Source of the DNA: Argentina anserina
Lineage: Eukaryota; Streptophyta; Magnoliopsida; Rosales; Rosaceae
DNA length: 64,000 bases
Assembly (NCBI RefSeq): GCF_933775445.1
Contig: NW_026089399.1
Location: 293,734 to 357,733, forward strand
Direction of reading: 5' to 3'
Below the pieces are notes generated by a model, which worked only from the letters and a program-made list of their open reading frames with translations, ran no database searches and was not told the origin of the DNA. Shown piece by piece: positions 1 through 13,170 of this stretch. Every line of letters begins with the position of its first letter. The first letter of the stretch is position 1. Both the position numbers and the translations under genes were made by a program.

Positions 1-124
1 AATTGGAATCGTAAAGATACGCAAACGATGTAAAGATACTCAGTTTGAAAGAAAAACACTCCCACACTTGGTAAACTCTCAAATTCAATAGAAACTCGCA
101 TCAGAAAGCCTTACAGAAAGATAC

Positions 125-1327
125 TCAAACGAGAAATGAAAAGATACACAATTGGAATAGTAAAGATACGCAAACGATGTAAAGATACTTAGTTTGAATG
201 AAACACACTCCCACACTTCCAAAACTCTCAAATACAATAGAAACTCGCATCAGAAGCCTTACAGAAAGATACTCAAACGAGAAATGAAAAGATACACAAT
301 TGGAATAGTAAAGATACGGAAACGATGTAAAGATACTCAGTTTGAAAGAAACACACTCCCACACTTGCAAAACTCTCAAATTCAATAGAAACTCGCATCA
401 GAAAGCCTTACAGAAAGATACTCAAACGAGAAGTGAAAAGATACACAATTGGAATAGTAAAGATACAGAAACGATGTAAAGATACTCAGTTTGAATGAAA
501 CACACTCCCACACATGCAAAACTCTCAAATACAATAGAAACTCGCATCAGAAGCCTTACAGAAAGATACTCAAACGAGAAATGAAAAGATACACAATTGG
601 AATAGTAAAGATACGCAAACGATGTAAAGATACTCAGTTTGAAAGAAACATACTCCCACACTTGCTAAACTCTCAAATTCAAAAGAAACTCGCATCAGAA
701 AGCCTTACAGAAAGATACTCAAACGAGAAATGAAAAGATACACAATTGGAATAGTAAAGATACGCAAACGATGTAAAGATACACAGTTTGAAAGAAACAT
801 ACTTCCACACTTGCAAAACTCTCAAACACAATAGAAACTCGCATCAGAAGCCTTACAGAAAGATACTCAAACGAGAAATGAAAAGATACACAATTGGAAT
901 AGTAAAGATACGCAAACGATGTAAAGATACTCAGTTTGAAAGAAACACACTCCCACACTTGCTAAACTCTCAAATTCAAAAGAAACTCGCATCAGAAAGC
1001 CTTACAGAAAGATACTCAAACGAGAAATGAAAAGATACACAATTGGAATAGTAAAGATACGCAAACGATGTAAAGATACTCAGTTTGAAAGAAACATACT
1101 CCCACACTTGCAAAACTCTCAAACACAATAGAAACTCGCATCAGAAGCCTTACAGAAAGATACTCAAACGAGAAATGAAAAGATACACAATTGGAATAGT
1201 AAAGATACGCAAACGATGTAAAGATACTCAGTTTGAAAGAAACACACTCCCACACTTGCTAAACTCTCAAATTCAAAAGAAACTCGCATCAGAAAGCCTT
1301 ACAGAAAGATACTCAAACGAGAAATGA
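125..1327 (+). repeat. Dimeric higher-order block, 297-bp period
   Basis: A 149-bp monomer (TTGCTAAACTC, TTCAAAAGAAAC, CAGAAAGCC) alternates with a 148-bp monomer (TTGCAAAACTC, CAATAGAAAC, CAGAAGCC), giving a 297-bp period. Equivalent positions recur at 194, 491, 788 and 1085. Because 297 is 99 codons, the same open frames recur in each dimer. This is the simplest alternating higher-order unit in the window. Confidence 0.85.
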
Positions 1328-1861
1328 AAAGATACACAATTGGAATAATAAAGATACGCAAACGATGTAAAGATACTCAGTTTGAAAGAAACACACTCCC
1401 ACACTTGCAAAACTCTCAAATACAATAGAAACTCGCATCAGAAGCCTTACAGAAAGATACTCAAACGAGAAATGAAAAGATACACAATTGGAATAGTAAA
1501 GATACGGAAACGATGTAAAGATACTCAGTTTGAATGAAACACACTCCCACACATGCAAAACTCTCAAATACAATAGAAACTCGCATCAGAAGCCTTACAG
1601 AAAGATACTCAAACGAGAAATGAAAAGATACACAATTGGAATAGTAAAGATACGCAAACGATGTAAAGATACTCAGTTTGAAAGAAACATACTCCCACAC
1701 TTGCTAAACTCTCCAATTCAAAAGAAACTCGCATCAGAAAGCCTACAGAAAGATACTCAAACGAGAAATGAAAAGATACACAATTGGAATAGTAAAGATA
1801 CGCAAACGATGTAAAGATACTCAGTTTGAAAGAAACACACTCCCACACTTGCAAAACTCTC

Positions 1862-2260
1862 AAATTCAATAGAAACTCGCATCAGAAAGCCTTACAGAAA
1901 GATACTCAAACGAGAAGTGAAAAGATACACAATTGGAATAGTAAAGATACGCAAACGATGTAAAGATACTCAGTTTGAAAGAAACACACTCCCACACTTG
2001 CAAAACTCTCAAATTCAATAGAAACTCGCATCAGAAAGCCTTACAGAAAGATACTCAAACGAGAAGTGAAAAGATACACAATTGGAATAGTAAAGATACG
2101 CAAACGATGTAAAGATACTCAGTTTGAAAGAAACACACTCCCACACTTGCAAAACTCTCAAATTCAATAGAAACTCGCATCAGAAAGCCTTACAGAAAGA
2201 TACTCAAACGAGAAGTGAAAAGATACACAATTGGAATAGTAAAGATACGCAAACGATGTA
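1862..2260 (+). repeat. Run of near-identical 149-bp monomers
   Basis: Three successive monomers share the private variant CGAGAAGTGA at 1911, 2060 and 2209, exactly 149 bp apart, together with CTCAAATTCAATAG and CAGAAAGCC. This is a local amplification of a single monomer type inside the mixed region. Isolated copies of the GAAGTG variant are also near 429, 29550 and 31766. Confidence 0.8.
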
Positions 2261-4139
2261 AAGATACTCAGTTTGAATGAAACACACTCCCACACATGCA
2301 AAACTCTCAAATACAATAGAAACTCGCATCAGAAGCCTTACAGAAAGATACTCAAACGAGAAATGAAAAGATACACAATTGGAATAGTAAATATACGCAA
2401 ACGATGTAAAGATACACAATTGGAATAGTAATGATACGCAAACGATGTAAAGATACTCAGTTTGAAAGAAACACACTCCCACACTTGCAAAACTCTCAAA
2501 TACAATAGAAACTCACATCAGAAGCCTTACAGAAAGATACTCAAACGAGAAATGAAAAGATACACAATTGGAATAGTAAAGATACGCAAATGATCCAAAG
2601 ATACTCAGTTTGAAAGAAACACACTCCCACATTTGCTAAACTCTCAAATTCAAAAGAAACTCGCATCAGAAAGCCTTACAGAAAGATACTCAAACGAGAA
2701 ATGAAAAGATACACAATTGGAATAATAAAGATACGTAAACGATGTAAATATACTCAGTTTGAAAGAAACATACTCCCACACTTGCAAAACTCTCAAATTC
2801 AATCGAAACTCGCATCAGAAAGCCTACAGAAAGATACTCAAACGAGAAATGAAAAGATACACAATTGGAATAGTAAAGATACGCAAGCGATGTAAAGATA
2901 CTCAGTTTGAATGAAACACACTCCCACACTTGCAAAACTCTCAAATACAATAGAAACTCGCATCATAAGCCTTACAGAAAGATACTCAAACGAGAAATGA
3001 AAAGATACACAATTGGAATAGTAAAGATACGCAAACGATGTAAAGATACACAATTGGAATAGTAATGATACGCAAACGATGTAAAGATACTCAGTTTGAA
3101 AGAAACACACTCCCACACTTGCAAAACTCTCAAATACAATAGTAACTCGCATCAGAAGCCTTACAGAAAGATACTCAAACGAGAAATGAAAAGATACACA
3201 ATTGGAATAGTAAAGATACGCAAACGATGTAAACATACACAATTGGAATAGTAAAGATACGCAAACGATGTAAAGATACTCAGTTTGAAAGAAACACACT
3301 CCCACACTTGCTAAACTCTCAAATTCAAAAGAAACTCGTATCAGAAAGCCTTACAGAAAGATACTCAAACGAGAAATGAAAAGATACAGAATTGGAATAG
3401 TAAAGATACGCAAACGATGTAAAGATACACAATTGGAATAGTAATGATACGCAAACGATGTAAAGATACTCAGTTTGAAATAAACACACTCCCACACTTG
3501 CAAAACTCACAAATACAATAGTAACTCGCATCAGAAGCCTTACAGAAAGATACTCAAACGAGAAATGAAAAGATACACAATTGGAATAGTAAAGATACGC
3601 AAACGATGTAAAGATACACAATTGGAATAGTAAAGATACGGAAACGATGTAAAGATACTCAGTTTGAAAGAAACACACTCCCACACTTGCTAAACTCTCA
3701 AATTCAAAAGAAACTCGCATCAGAAAGCCATACAGAAAGATACTCAAACGAGAAATGAAAAGATACACAATTGGAATAGTAAAGATACGTAAACGATGTA
3801 AAGATACTCAGTTTGAAAGAAACAGACTCCGACACTTGCAAAACTCTCAAATTCAATAGAAACTCGCATCAGAAAGCCTACAGAAAGATACTCAAACGAG
3901 AAATGAAAAGATACACAATTGGAATAGTAAAGATACGCAAACGATGTAAAGATACTCAGTTTGAAAGAAACACACTCCCACACTTGCAAAACTCTCAAAT
4001 ACAATAGTAACTCGCATCAGAAGCCTTACAGAAAGATACTCAAACGAGAAATGAAAAGATACACAATTGGAATAATAAAGATACGTAAACGATGTAAAGA
4101 TACTCAGTTTGAAAGAAACACACTCCCACACTTGCAAAA

Positions 4140-6603
4140 CTCTCAAATTCAAAAGAAACTCGCATCAGAAGCCTTACCGAAAGATACTCAAACGAGAAAT
4201 GAAAAGATACACAATTGGAATCGTAAAGATACACAAACGATGTAAAGATACTCAGTTTGAAAGAAAAACACTCCCACACTTGCTAAACTCTCAAATTCAA
4301 TAGAAACTCGCATCAGAAAGCCTTACAGAAAGATACTCAAACGAGAAATGAAAAGATACAGAATTGGAATAGTAAAGATACGCAAACGATGTAAAGATAC
4401 TCAGTTTGAATGAAACACACTCCCACACTTCCAAAACTCTCAAATACAATAGAAACTCGCATCAGAAGCCTTACAGAAAGATACTCAAACGAGAAATGAA
4501 AAGATACACAATTGGAATAGTAAAGATACGCAAACAATGTAAAGATACACAATTGGAATAGTAAAGATACGCAAACGATGTAAAGATACTCAGTTTGAAA
4601 GAAACACACTCCCACACTTGCAAAACCCTCAAATTCGATAGAAACTCGCATCAGAAAGCCTTACAGAAAGATACTCAAACGAGAAATGAAAAAATACACA
4701 ATTGGAATAGTAAAGATACGCAAACGATGTAAAGATACTCAGTTTGAATGAAACACACTCCCACACTTGCAAAACTCTCAAATACAATAGAAACTCGCAT
4801 CAGAAGCCTTACAGAAAGATACTCAAACGAGAAATGAAAAGATACACAATTGGAATAGTAAAGATACGCAAACGATGTAAAGATACTCAGTTTGAAAGAA
4901 ACACACTCCCACACTTGCTAAACTCTCAAATTCAAAAGAAACTCGCATCAGAAAGCCTTATAGAAAGATACTCAAACGAGAAATGAAAAGATACACAATT
5001 GGAATAGTAAAGATACCCAAACGATGTAAAGATACACAATTGGAAAAGTAAAGATACGCAAACGATGTAAAGATACTCAGTTTCAAAGAAACACACTCCC
5101 ACACTTGCAAAACTCTCAAATTCAAAAGAAACTCGCATCAGAAGCCTTACAGAAAGATACTCAAACGAGAAATGAAAAAATAAACAATTGGAATAGTAAA
5201 GATACGCAAACGATGTAAAGATACTCAGTTTGAATGAAACACACTCCCACACTTGCAAAACTCTCAAATACAATAGAAACTCGCATCAGAAGCCTTACAG
5301 AAAGATACTCAAACGAGAAATGAAAAGATACACAATTGGAATAGTAAAGATACGCAAACGATGTAAAGATACTCAGTTTGAAAGAAACACACTCCCACAC
5401 TTGCTAAACTCTCAAATTCAAAAGAAACTCGCATCAGAAAGCCTTATAGAAAGATACTCAAACGAGAAATGAAAAGATACACAATTGGAATAGTAAAGAT
5501 ACGCAAACGATGTAAAGTTACACAATTGGAATAGTAATGATACGCAAACGATGTAAAGAGACTCAGTTTGAAATAAACACACTCCCACACTTGCAAAACT
5601 CTCAAATACAATAGTAACTCGCATCAGAAGCCTTACAGAAAGATACTCAAACGAGAAATGAAAAGATACACAATTGGAATAGTAAAGATACGTAAACGAT
5701 GTAAAGATACTCAGTTTGAAAGAAACATACTCCCACACTTGCAAAACTCTCAAATTCAATAAAACTCGCATCAGAAAGCCTACAGAAAGATACTCAAACG
5801 AGAAATGAAAAGATACACAATTGGAATAGTAAAGATACGCAAACGATGTAAAGATACTCAGTTTGAAAGAAACACACTCCCACACTTGCAAAACTCTCAA
5901 ATACAATAGAAACTCGCATCAGAAGCCTTACAGAAAGATACTCAAACGAGAAATGCAAAGATACACAATTGGAATAGTAAAGATACCCAAACGATGTAAA
6001 GATACACAATTGGAATAGTAAAGATACGCAAACGATGTAAAGATACTCAGTTTCAAAGAAACACACTCCCACACTTGCAAAACTCTCAAATTCAAAAGAA
6101 ACTCGCATCAGAAGCCTTACCGAAAGATACTCAAACGAGAAATGAAAAAATACACAATTGGAATCGTAAAGATACACAAACGATGTAAAGATACTCAGTT
6201 TGAAAGAAAAACACTCCCACACTTGCTAAACTCTCAAATTCAATAGAAACTCGCATCAGAAAGCCTTACAGAAAGATACTCAAACGAGAAATGAAAAGAT
6301 ACAGAATTGGAATAGTAAAGATACGCAAACGATGTAAAGATACTCAGTTTGAATGAAACACACTCCCACACTTCCAAAACTCTCAAATACAATAGAAACT
6401 GGCATCAGAAGCCTTACAGAAAGATACTCAAACGAGAAATGAAAAGATACACAATTGGAATAGTAAAGATACGCAAACAATGTAAAGATACACAATTGGA
6501 ATAGTAAAGATACGCAAACGATGTAAAGATACTCAGTTTGAAAGAAACACACTCCCACACTTGCAAAACCCTCAAATTCAATAGAAACTCGCATCAGAAA
6601 GCC
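4140..6603 (+). repeat. Segmental duplication with 1943-bp offset (4140-4660 and 6083-6603)
   Basis: The two ~520-bp segments share unusual variants in the same order: CCTTACCGAAAG, GGAATCGTAAAGATACAC, GAAAGAAAAACACTCC, AAGATACAGAATTGG, CACTTCCAAAACTC, GCAAACAATGTAAAG and AAAACCCTCAAATTC. They differ by only a few substitutions, for example CGCATCAG versus GGCATCAG near 6400. The intervening DNA holds related monomers, including a 486-bp-offset repeat (4675-4914 and 5161-5400). Confidence 0.8.
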
Positions 6604-8080
6604 TTACAGAAAGATACTCAAACGAGAAATGAAAAGATACACAATTGGAATAGTAAAGATACGCAAACGATGTAAAGATACACAATTGGAATAGTAAAGA
6701 TACGCAAACGATGTAAAGATACTCAGTTTGAAAGAAACACACTCCCACACTTGCAAAACTCTCAAATACAATAGAAACTCGCATCAGAAGCCTTACAGAA
6801 AGATACTCAAACGAGAAATGAAAAGATACACAATTGGAATAGTAAAGATACGCAAACGATGTAAAGATACACAATTGGAATAGTAAAGATACGCAAACGA
6901 TGTAAAGATACTCAGTTTGAAAGAAACACACTCCCACACTTGCAAAACTCTCAAATACAATAGAAACTCGCATCAGAAGCCTTACAGAAAGATACTCAAA
7001 CGAGAAATGAAAAGATACACAATTGGAATAGTAAAGATACGCAAACGATGTAAAGATACTCAGTTTGAAAGAAACACACTCCCACACTTGCAAAACTCTC
7101 AAATACAATAGAAACTCACATCAGAAGCCTTACAGAAAGATAGTCAAACGAGAAATGAAAAGATACACAATTAGAATAGTAAAGATACGCAAACGATGTA
7201 AAGATACACAATTGGAATAGTAAAGATACGCAAACGATGTAAAGATACTCAGTTTGAAAGAAACACACTCCCACACTTGCAAAACTCTCAAATACAATAG
7301 AAACTCGCATCAGAAGCCTTACAGAAAGATACTCAAACGAGAAATGAAAAGATACACAATTGGAATAGTAAAGATACGCAAACGATGTAAAGATACACAA
7401 TTGGAATAGTAAAGATACGCAAACGATGTAAAGATACTCAGTTTGAAAGAAACAGACTCCCACACTTGCAAAACTCTCAAATACAATAGAAACTCGCATC
7501 AGAAGCCTTACAGAAAGATACTCAAACGAGAAATGAAAAGATACACAATTGGAATAGTAAAGATACGCAAACGATGTAAAGATACACAATTGGAATAGTA
7601 AAGATACGCAAACGATGTAAAGATACTCAGTTTGAAAGAAACACACTCCCACACTTGCAAAACTCTCAAATACAATAGAAACTCGCATCAGAAGCCTTAC
7701 AGAAAGATACTCAAACGAGAAATGAAAAGATACACAATTGGAATAGTAAAGATACGCAAACGATGTAAAGATACTCAGTTTGAAAGAAACACACTCCCAC
7801 ACTTGCAAAACTCTCAAATACAATAGAAACTCACATCAGAAGCCTTACAGAAAGATAGTCAAACGAGAAATGAAAAGATACACAATTAGAATAGTAAAGA
7901 TACGCAAACGATGTAAAGATACACAATTGGAATAGTAAAGATACGCAAACGATGTAAAGATACTCAGTTTGAAAGAAACACACTCCCACACTTGCAAAAC
8001 TCTCAAATACAATAGAAACTCGCATCAGAAGCCTTACAGAAAGATACTCAAACGAGAAATGAAAAGATACACAATTGGAA

Positions 8081-8100
8081 TAGTAAAGGCAAACGATGTA
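8081..8100 (+). repeat. 4-bp deletion inside the 41-bp subunit (copy 1)
   Basis: The usual AGTAAAGATACGCAAACG reads AGTAAAGGCAAACG, a loss of four bases in the AAAGATAC motif. The same deletion is at 11602, 3514 bp downstream. It serves as a fixed marker for the segmental duplication. Confidence 0.9.
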
Positions 8101-9864
8101 AAGATACACAATTGGAATAGTAAAGATACGCAAACGATGTAAAGATACTCAGTTTGAAAGAAACACACTCCCACACTTGCAAAACTCTCAAATACAATAG
8201 AAACTCGCATGAGAAGCCTTACAGAAAGATACTCAAACGAGAAATGAAAAGATACACAATTGGAATAGTAAAGATACGCAAACGATGTAAAGATACACAA
8301 TTGGAATAGTAAAGATACGCAAACGATGTAAAGATACTCAGTTTGAAAGAAACACACTCCCACACTTGCAAAACTCTCAAATTCAATAGAAACTCGCATC
8401 TGAAAGCCTTACAGAAAGATACTCAAACGAGAAATGAAAAGATACACAATTGGAATAGTAAAGATACGCAAACGATGTAAAGATACTCAGTTTGAAAGAA
8501 ACACACTCCCACACTTGCAAAACTCTCAAATACAATAGAAACTCGCATCATAAGCGTTACAGAAAGATACTCAAACGAGAAATGAAAAGATACACAATTG
8601 GAATAGTAAAGATACGCAAACGATGTAAAGATACTCAGTTTGAAAGAAACACACTCCCACACTTGCAAAACTCTCAAATACAATAGAAACTCACATCAGA
8701 AGCCTTACAGAAAGATAGTCAAACGAGAAATGAAAAGATACAAAATTAGAATAGTAAAGATACGCAAACGATGTAAAGATACACAATTGGAATAGTAAAG
8801 ATACGCAAACGATGTAAAGATACTCAGTTTGAAAGAAACACACTCCCACACTTGCAAAACTCTCAAATACAATAGAAACTCGCATCAGAAGCCTTACAGA
8901 AAGATACTCAAACGAGAAATGAAAAGATACACAATTGGAATAGTAAAGATACGCAAACGATGTAAAGATACACAATTGGAATAGTAAAGATACGCAAACG
9001 ATGTAAAGATACTCAGTTTGAAAGAAACACACTCCCACACTTGCAAAACTCTCAAATACAATAGAAACTCGCATCAGAAGCCTTACAGAAAGATACTCAA
9101 ACGAGAAATGAAAAGATACACAATTGGAATAGTAAAGATACGCAAACGATGTAAAGATACACAATTGGAATAGTAAAGATACGCAAACGATGTAAAGATA
9201 CTCAGTTTGAAAGAAACACACTCCCACACTTGCAAAACTCTCAAATACAATAGAAACTCGCATCAGAAGCCTTACAGAAAGATACTCAAACGAGAAATGA
9301 AAAGATACACAATTGGAATAGTAAAGATACGCAAACGATGTAAAGATACTCAGTTTGAAAGAAACACACTCCCACACTTGCAAAACTCTCAAATACAATA
9401 GAAACTCACATCAGAAGCCTTACAGAAAGATAGTCAAACGAGAAATGAAAAGATACAAAATTAGAATAGTAAAGATACGCAAACGATGTAAAGATACACA
9501 ATTGGAATAGTAAAGATACGCAAACGATGTAAAGATACTCAGTTTGAAAGAAACACACTCCCACACTTGCAAAACTCTCAAATACAATAGAAACTCGCAT
9601 CAGAAGCCTTACAGAAAGATACTCAAACGAGAAATGAAAAGATACACAATTGGAATAGTAAAGATACGCAAACGATGTAAAGATACACAATTGGAATAGT
9701 AAAGATACGCAAACGATGTAAAGATACTCAGTTTGAAAGAAACACACTCCCACACTTGCAAAACTCTCAAATACAATAGAAACTCGCATCAGAAGCCTTA
9801 TAGAAAGATACTCAAACGAGAAATGAAAAGATACACAATTGGAATAGTAAAGATACACACACGA

Positions 9865-9900
9865 TGTAAAGATACACAAACGAGAAATGAAAAGATACAC
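9865..9900 (+). repeat. Chimeric monomer junction
   Basis: After ACGATGTAAA at 9861-9870 the sequence continues GATACACAAACGAGAAATG, then a second full 41-bp subunit. The 23-bp unit that normally starts GATACTCAAACGAG thus follows directly on a 41-bp unit, skipping the rest of the monomer. The join can be placed in CAAACGA, which is shared by the 23-bp and 19-bp units, so recombination at internal microhomology is the likely cause. The DNA to the right (GGAATAATAAAG, GATACGTAAACG, TAAATATACTC) resembles region A monomers near 2720-2760. Confidence 0.8.
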
Positions 9901-12817
9901 AATTGGAATAATAAAGATACGTAAACGATGTAAATATACTCAGTTTGAAAGAAACACACTCCCACACTTGCAAAACCCTCAAATTCAATAGAAACTCGCA
10001 TCAGAAAGCCTTACAGAAAGATACTCAAACGAGAAATGAAAAGATACACAATTGGAATAGTAAAGATACGCAAACGATGTAAAGATACACAATTGGAATA
10101 GTAAAGATACGCAAACGATGTAAAGATACTCAGTTTGAAAGAAACACACTCCCACACTTGCAAAACTCTCAAATACAATAGAAACTCGCATCAGAAGCCT
10201 TACAGAAAGATACTCAAACGAGAAATGAAAAGATACACAATTGGAATAGTAAAGATACGCAAACGATGTAAAGATACACAATTGGAATAGTAAAGATACG
10301 CAAACGATGTAAAGATACTCAGTTTGAAAGAAACACACTCCCACACTTGCAAAACTCTCAAATACAATAGAAACTCGCATCAGAAGCCTTACAGAAAGAT
10401 ACTCAAACGAGAAATGAAAAGATACACAATTGGAATAGTAAAGATACGCAAACGATGTAAAGATACTCAGTTTGAAAGAAACACACTCCCACACTTGCAA
10501 AACTCTCAAATACAATAGAAACTCACATCAGAAGCCTTACAGAAAGATAGTCAAACGAGAAATGAAAAGATACACAATTAGAATAGTAAAGATACGCAAA
10601 CGATGTAAAGATACACAATTGGAATAGTAAAGATACGCAAACGATGTAAAGATACTCAGTTTGAAAGAAACACACTCCCACACTTGCAAAACTCTCAAAT
10701 ACAATAGAAACTCGCATCAGAAGCCTTACAGAAAGATACTCAAACGAGAAATGAAAAGATACACAATTGGAATAGTAAAGATACGCAAACGATGTAAAGA
10801 TACACAATTGGAATAGTAAAGATACGCAAACGATGTAAAGATACTCAGTTTGAAAGAAACAGACTCCCACACTTGCAAAACTCTCAAATACAATAGAAAC
10901 TCGCATCAGAAGCCTTACAGAAAGATACTCAAACGAGAAATGAAAAGATACACAATTGGAATAGTAAAGATACGCAAACGATGTAAAGATACTCAGTTTG
11001 AAAGAAACAGACTCCCACACTTGCAAAACTCTCAAATACAATAGAAACTCGCATCAGAAGCCTTACAGAAAGATACTCAAACGAGAAATGAAAAGATACA
11101 CAATTGGAATAGTAAAGATACGCAAACGATGTAAAGATACTCAGTTTGAAAGAAACACACTCCCACACTTGCAAAACTCTCAAATACAATAGAAACTCGC
11201 ATCAGAAGCCTTACAGAAAGATACTCAAACGAGAAATGAAAAGATACACAATTGGAATAGTAAAGATACGCAAACGATGTAAAGATACTCAGTTTGAAAG
11301 AAACACACTCCCACACTTGCAAAACTCTCAAATACAATAGAAACTCACATCAGAAGCCTTACAGAAAGATAGTCAAACGAGAAATGAAAAGATACACAAT
11401 TAGAATAGTAAAGATACGCAAACGATGTAAAGATACACAATTGGAATAGTAAAGATACGCAAACGATGTAAAGATACTCAGTTTGAAAGAAACACACTCC
11501 CACACTTGCAAAACTCTCAAATACAATAGAAACTCGCATCAGAAGCCTTACAGAAAGATACTCAAACGAGAAATGAAAAGATACACAATTGGAATAGTAA
11601 AGGCAAACGATGTAAAGATACACAATTGGAATAGTAAAGATACGCAAACGATGTAAAGATACTCAGTTTGAAAGAAACACACTCCCACACTTGCAAAACT
11701 CTCAAATACAATAGAAACTCGCATGAGAAGCCTTACAGAAAGATACTCAAACGAGAAATGAAAAGATACACAATTGGAATAGTAAAGATACGCAAACGAT
11801 GTAAAGATACACAATTGGAATAGTAAAGATACGCAAACGATGTAAAGATACTCAGTTTGAAAGAAACACACTCCCACACTTGCAAAACTCTCAAATTCAA
11901 TAGAAACTCGCATCTGAAAGCCTTACAGAAAGATACTCAAACGAGAAATGAAAAGATACACAATTGGAATAGTAAAGATACGCAAACGATGTAAAGATAC
12001 TCAGTTTGAAAGAAACACACTCCCACACTTGCAAAACTCTCAAATACAATAGAAACTCGCATCATAAGCGTTACAGAAAGATACTCAAACGAGAAATGAA
12101 AAGATACACAATTGGAATAGTAAAGATACGCAAACGATGTAAAGATACTCAGTTTGAAAGAAACACACTCCCACACTTGCAAAACTCTCAAATACAATAG
12201 AAACTCGCATCAGAAGCCTTATAGAAAGATACTCAAACGAGAAATGAAAAGATACACAATTGGAATAGTAAAGATACACACACGATGTAAAGATACACAA
12301 TTGGAATAGTAAAGATACGCAAACGATGTAAAGATACTCAGTTTGAAAGAAACACACTCCCACACTTGCAAAACTCTCAAATACAATAGAAACTCGCATC
12401 ATAAGCGTTACAGAAAGATACTCAAACGAGAAATGAAAAGATACACAATTGGAATAGTAAAGATACACAAACGATGTAAAGATACACAATTGGAATAGTA
12501 AAGATACGCAAACGATGTAAAGATACTCAGTTTGAAAGAAACACACTCCCACACTTGCAAAACTCTCAAATACAATAGAAACTCGCATCATAAGCGTTAC
12601 AGAAAGATACTCAAACGAGAAATGAAAAGATACACAATTGGAATAGTAAAGATACACAAACGATGTAAAGATACACAATTGGAATAGTAAAGATACGCAA
12701 ACGATGTAAGGATACTCAGTTTGAAAGAAACACACTCCCACACTTGCAAAACTCTCAAATACAATAGAAACTCGCATCATAAGCGTTACAGAAAGATACT
12801 CAAACGAGAAATGAAAA

Positions 12818-12940
12818 GATACACAATTGGAATAGTAAAGATACGCAAACGATGTAAAGATACACAATTGGAATAGTAAAGATACGCAAACGATGTAAAG
12901 ATACACAATTGGAATAGTAAAGATACGCAAACGATGTAAA
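12818..12940 (+). repeat. Triple 41-bp subunit (monomer of about 230 bp)
   Basis: Three consecutive 41-bp units starting GATACACAATTGG occupy exactly 123 bp before GATACTCAG at 12941. The next monomer, at 13048-13170, has the same triple structure, making a pair 230 bp apart. Confidence 0.95.
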
Positions 12941-13047
12941 GATACTCAGTTTGAAAGAAACACACTCCCACACTTGCAAAACTCTCAAATACAATAGAAA
13001 CTCGCATCAGAAGCCTTACAGAAAGATACTCAAACGAGAAATGAAAA

Positions 13048-13170
13048 GATACACAATTGGAATAGTAAAGATACGCAAACGATGTAAAGATACACAATTG
13101 GAATAGTAAAGATACGCAAACGATGTAAAGATACACAATTGGAATAGTAAAGATACGCAAACGATGTAAA
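13048..13170 (+). repeat. Triple 41-bp subunit (second of an adjacent pair)
   Basis: Three head-to-tail 41-bp units precede GATACTCAG at 13171. The 230-bp spacing from the preceding triple shows that the expanded monomer itself was duplicated in tandem. Confidence 0.95.

Larger units (their letters stand above)
1..6542 (+). repeat. Satellite region A: heterogeneous, mostly short monomers
   Basis: Neighbouring monomers here differ more than elsewhere. Variants concentrated here include TTTGAATGAAACAC, CACATGCAAAAC, CGAGAAGTGAAAAG and TTGCTAAACTCTC followed by TTCAAAAGAAACTCGC. Expanded 189/190-bp monomers appear from about 2390 onward but are a minority. The mixed variants suggest less recent homogenisation than in the regions to the right. 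The right boundary is set where the well-conserved 189-bp-rich block begins and is approximate. Confidence 0.75.
6543..12204 (+). repeat. Segmental duplication 6543-8690 and 9950-12204, with a partial third copy at 8691-9398
   Basis: The two segments align at offset 3407 in their left part (6564 with 9971) and 3514 in their right part (8088 with 11602). The difference of 107 bp equals two 148-bp monomers minus one 189-bp monomer, so the copies differ by one whole-monomer exchange. Shared private markers include AAAACCCTCAAATTC at the left end, the 4-bp-deleted AGTAAAGGCAAACG at 8088/11602, and GCATGAGAAGCC at 8210/11724. Positions 7116-7823 also recur at 8691-9398 (offset 1575). Confidence 0.85.

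Noticed and set aside
194..388. 64-80-codon + strand frames starting MNETHSHT or MKETHSHT
   Set aside because: They recur in most monomers, overlap one another in other frames and run through the monomer boundary. They are shadows of the satellite, not small genes.
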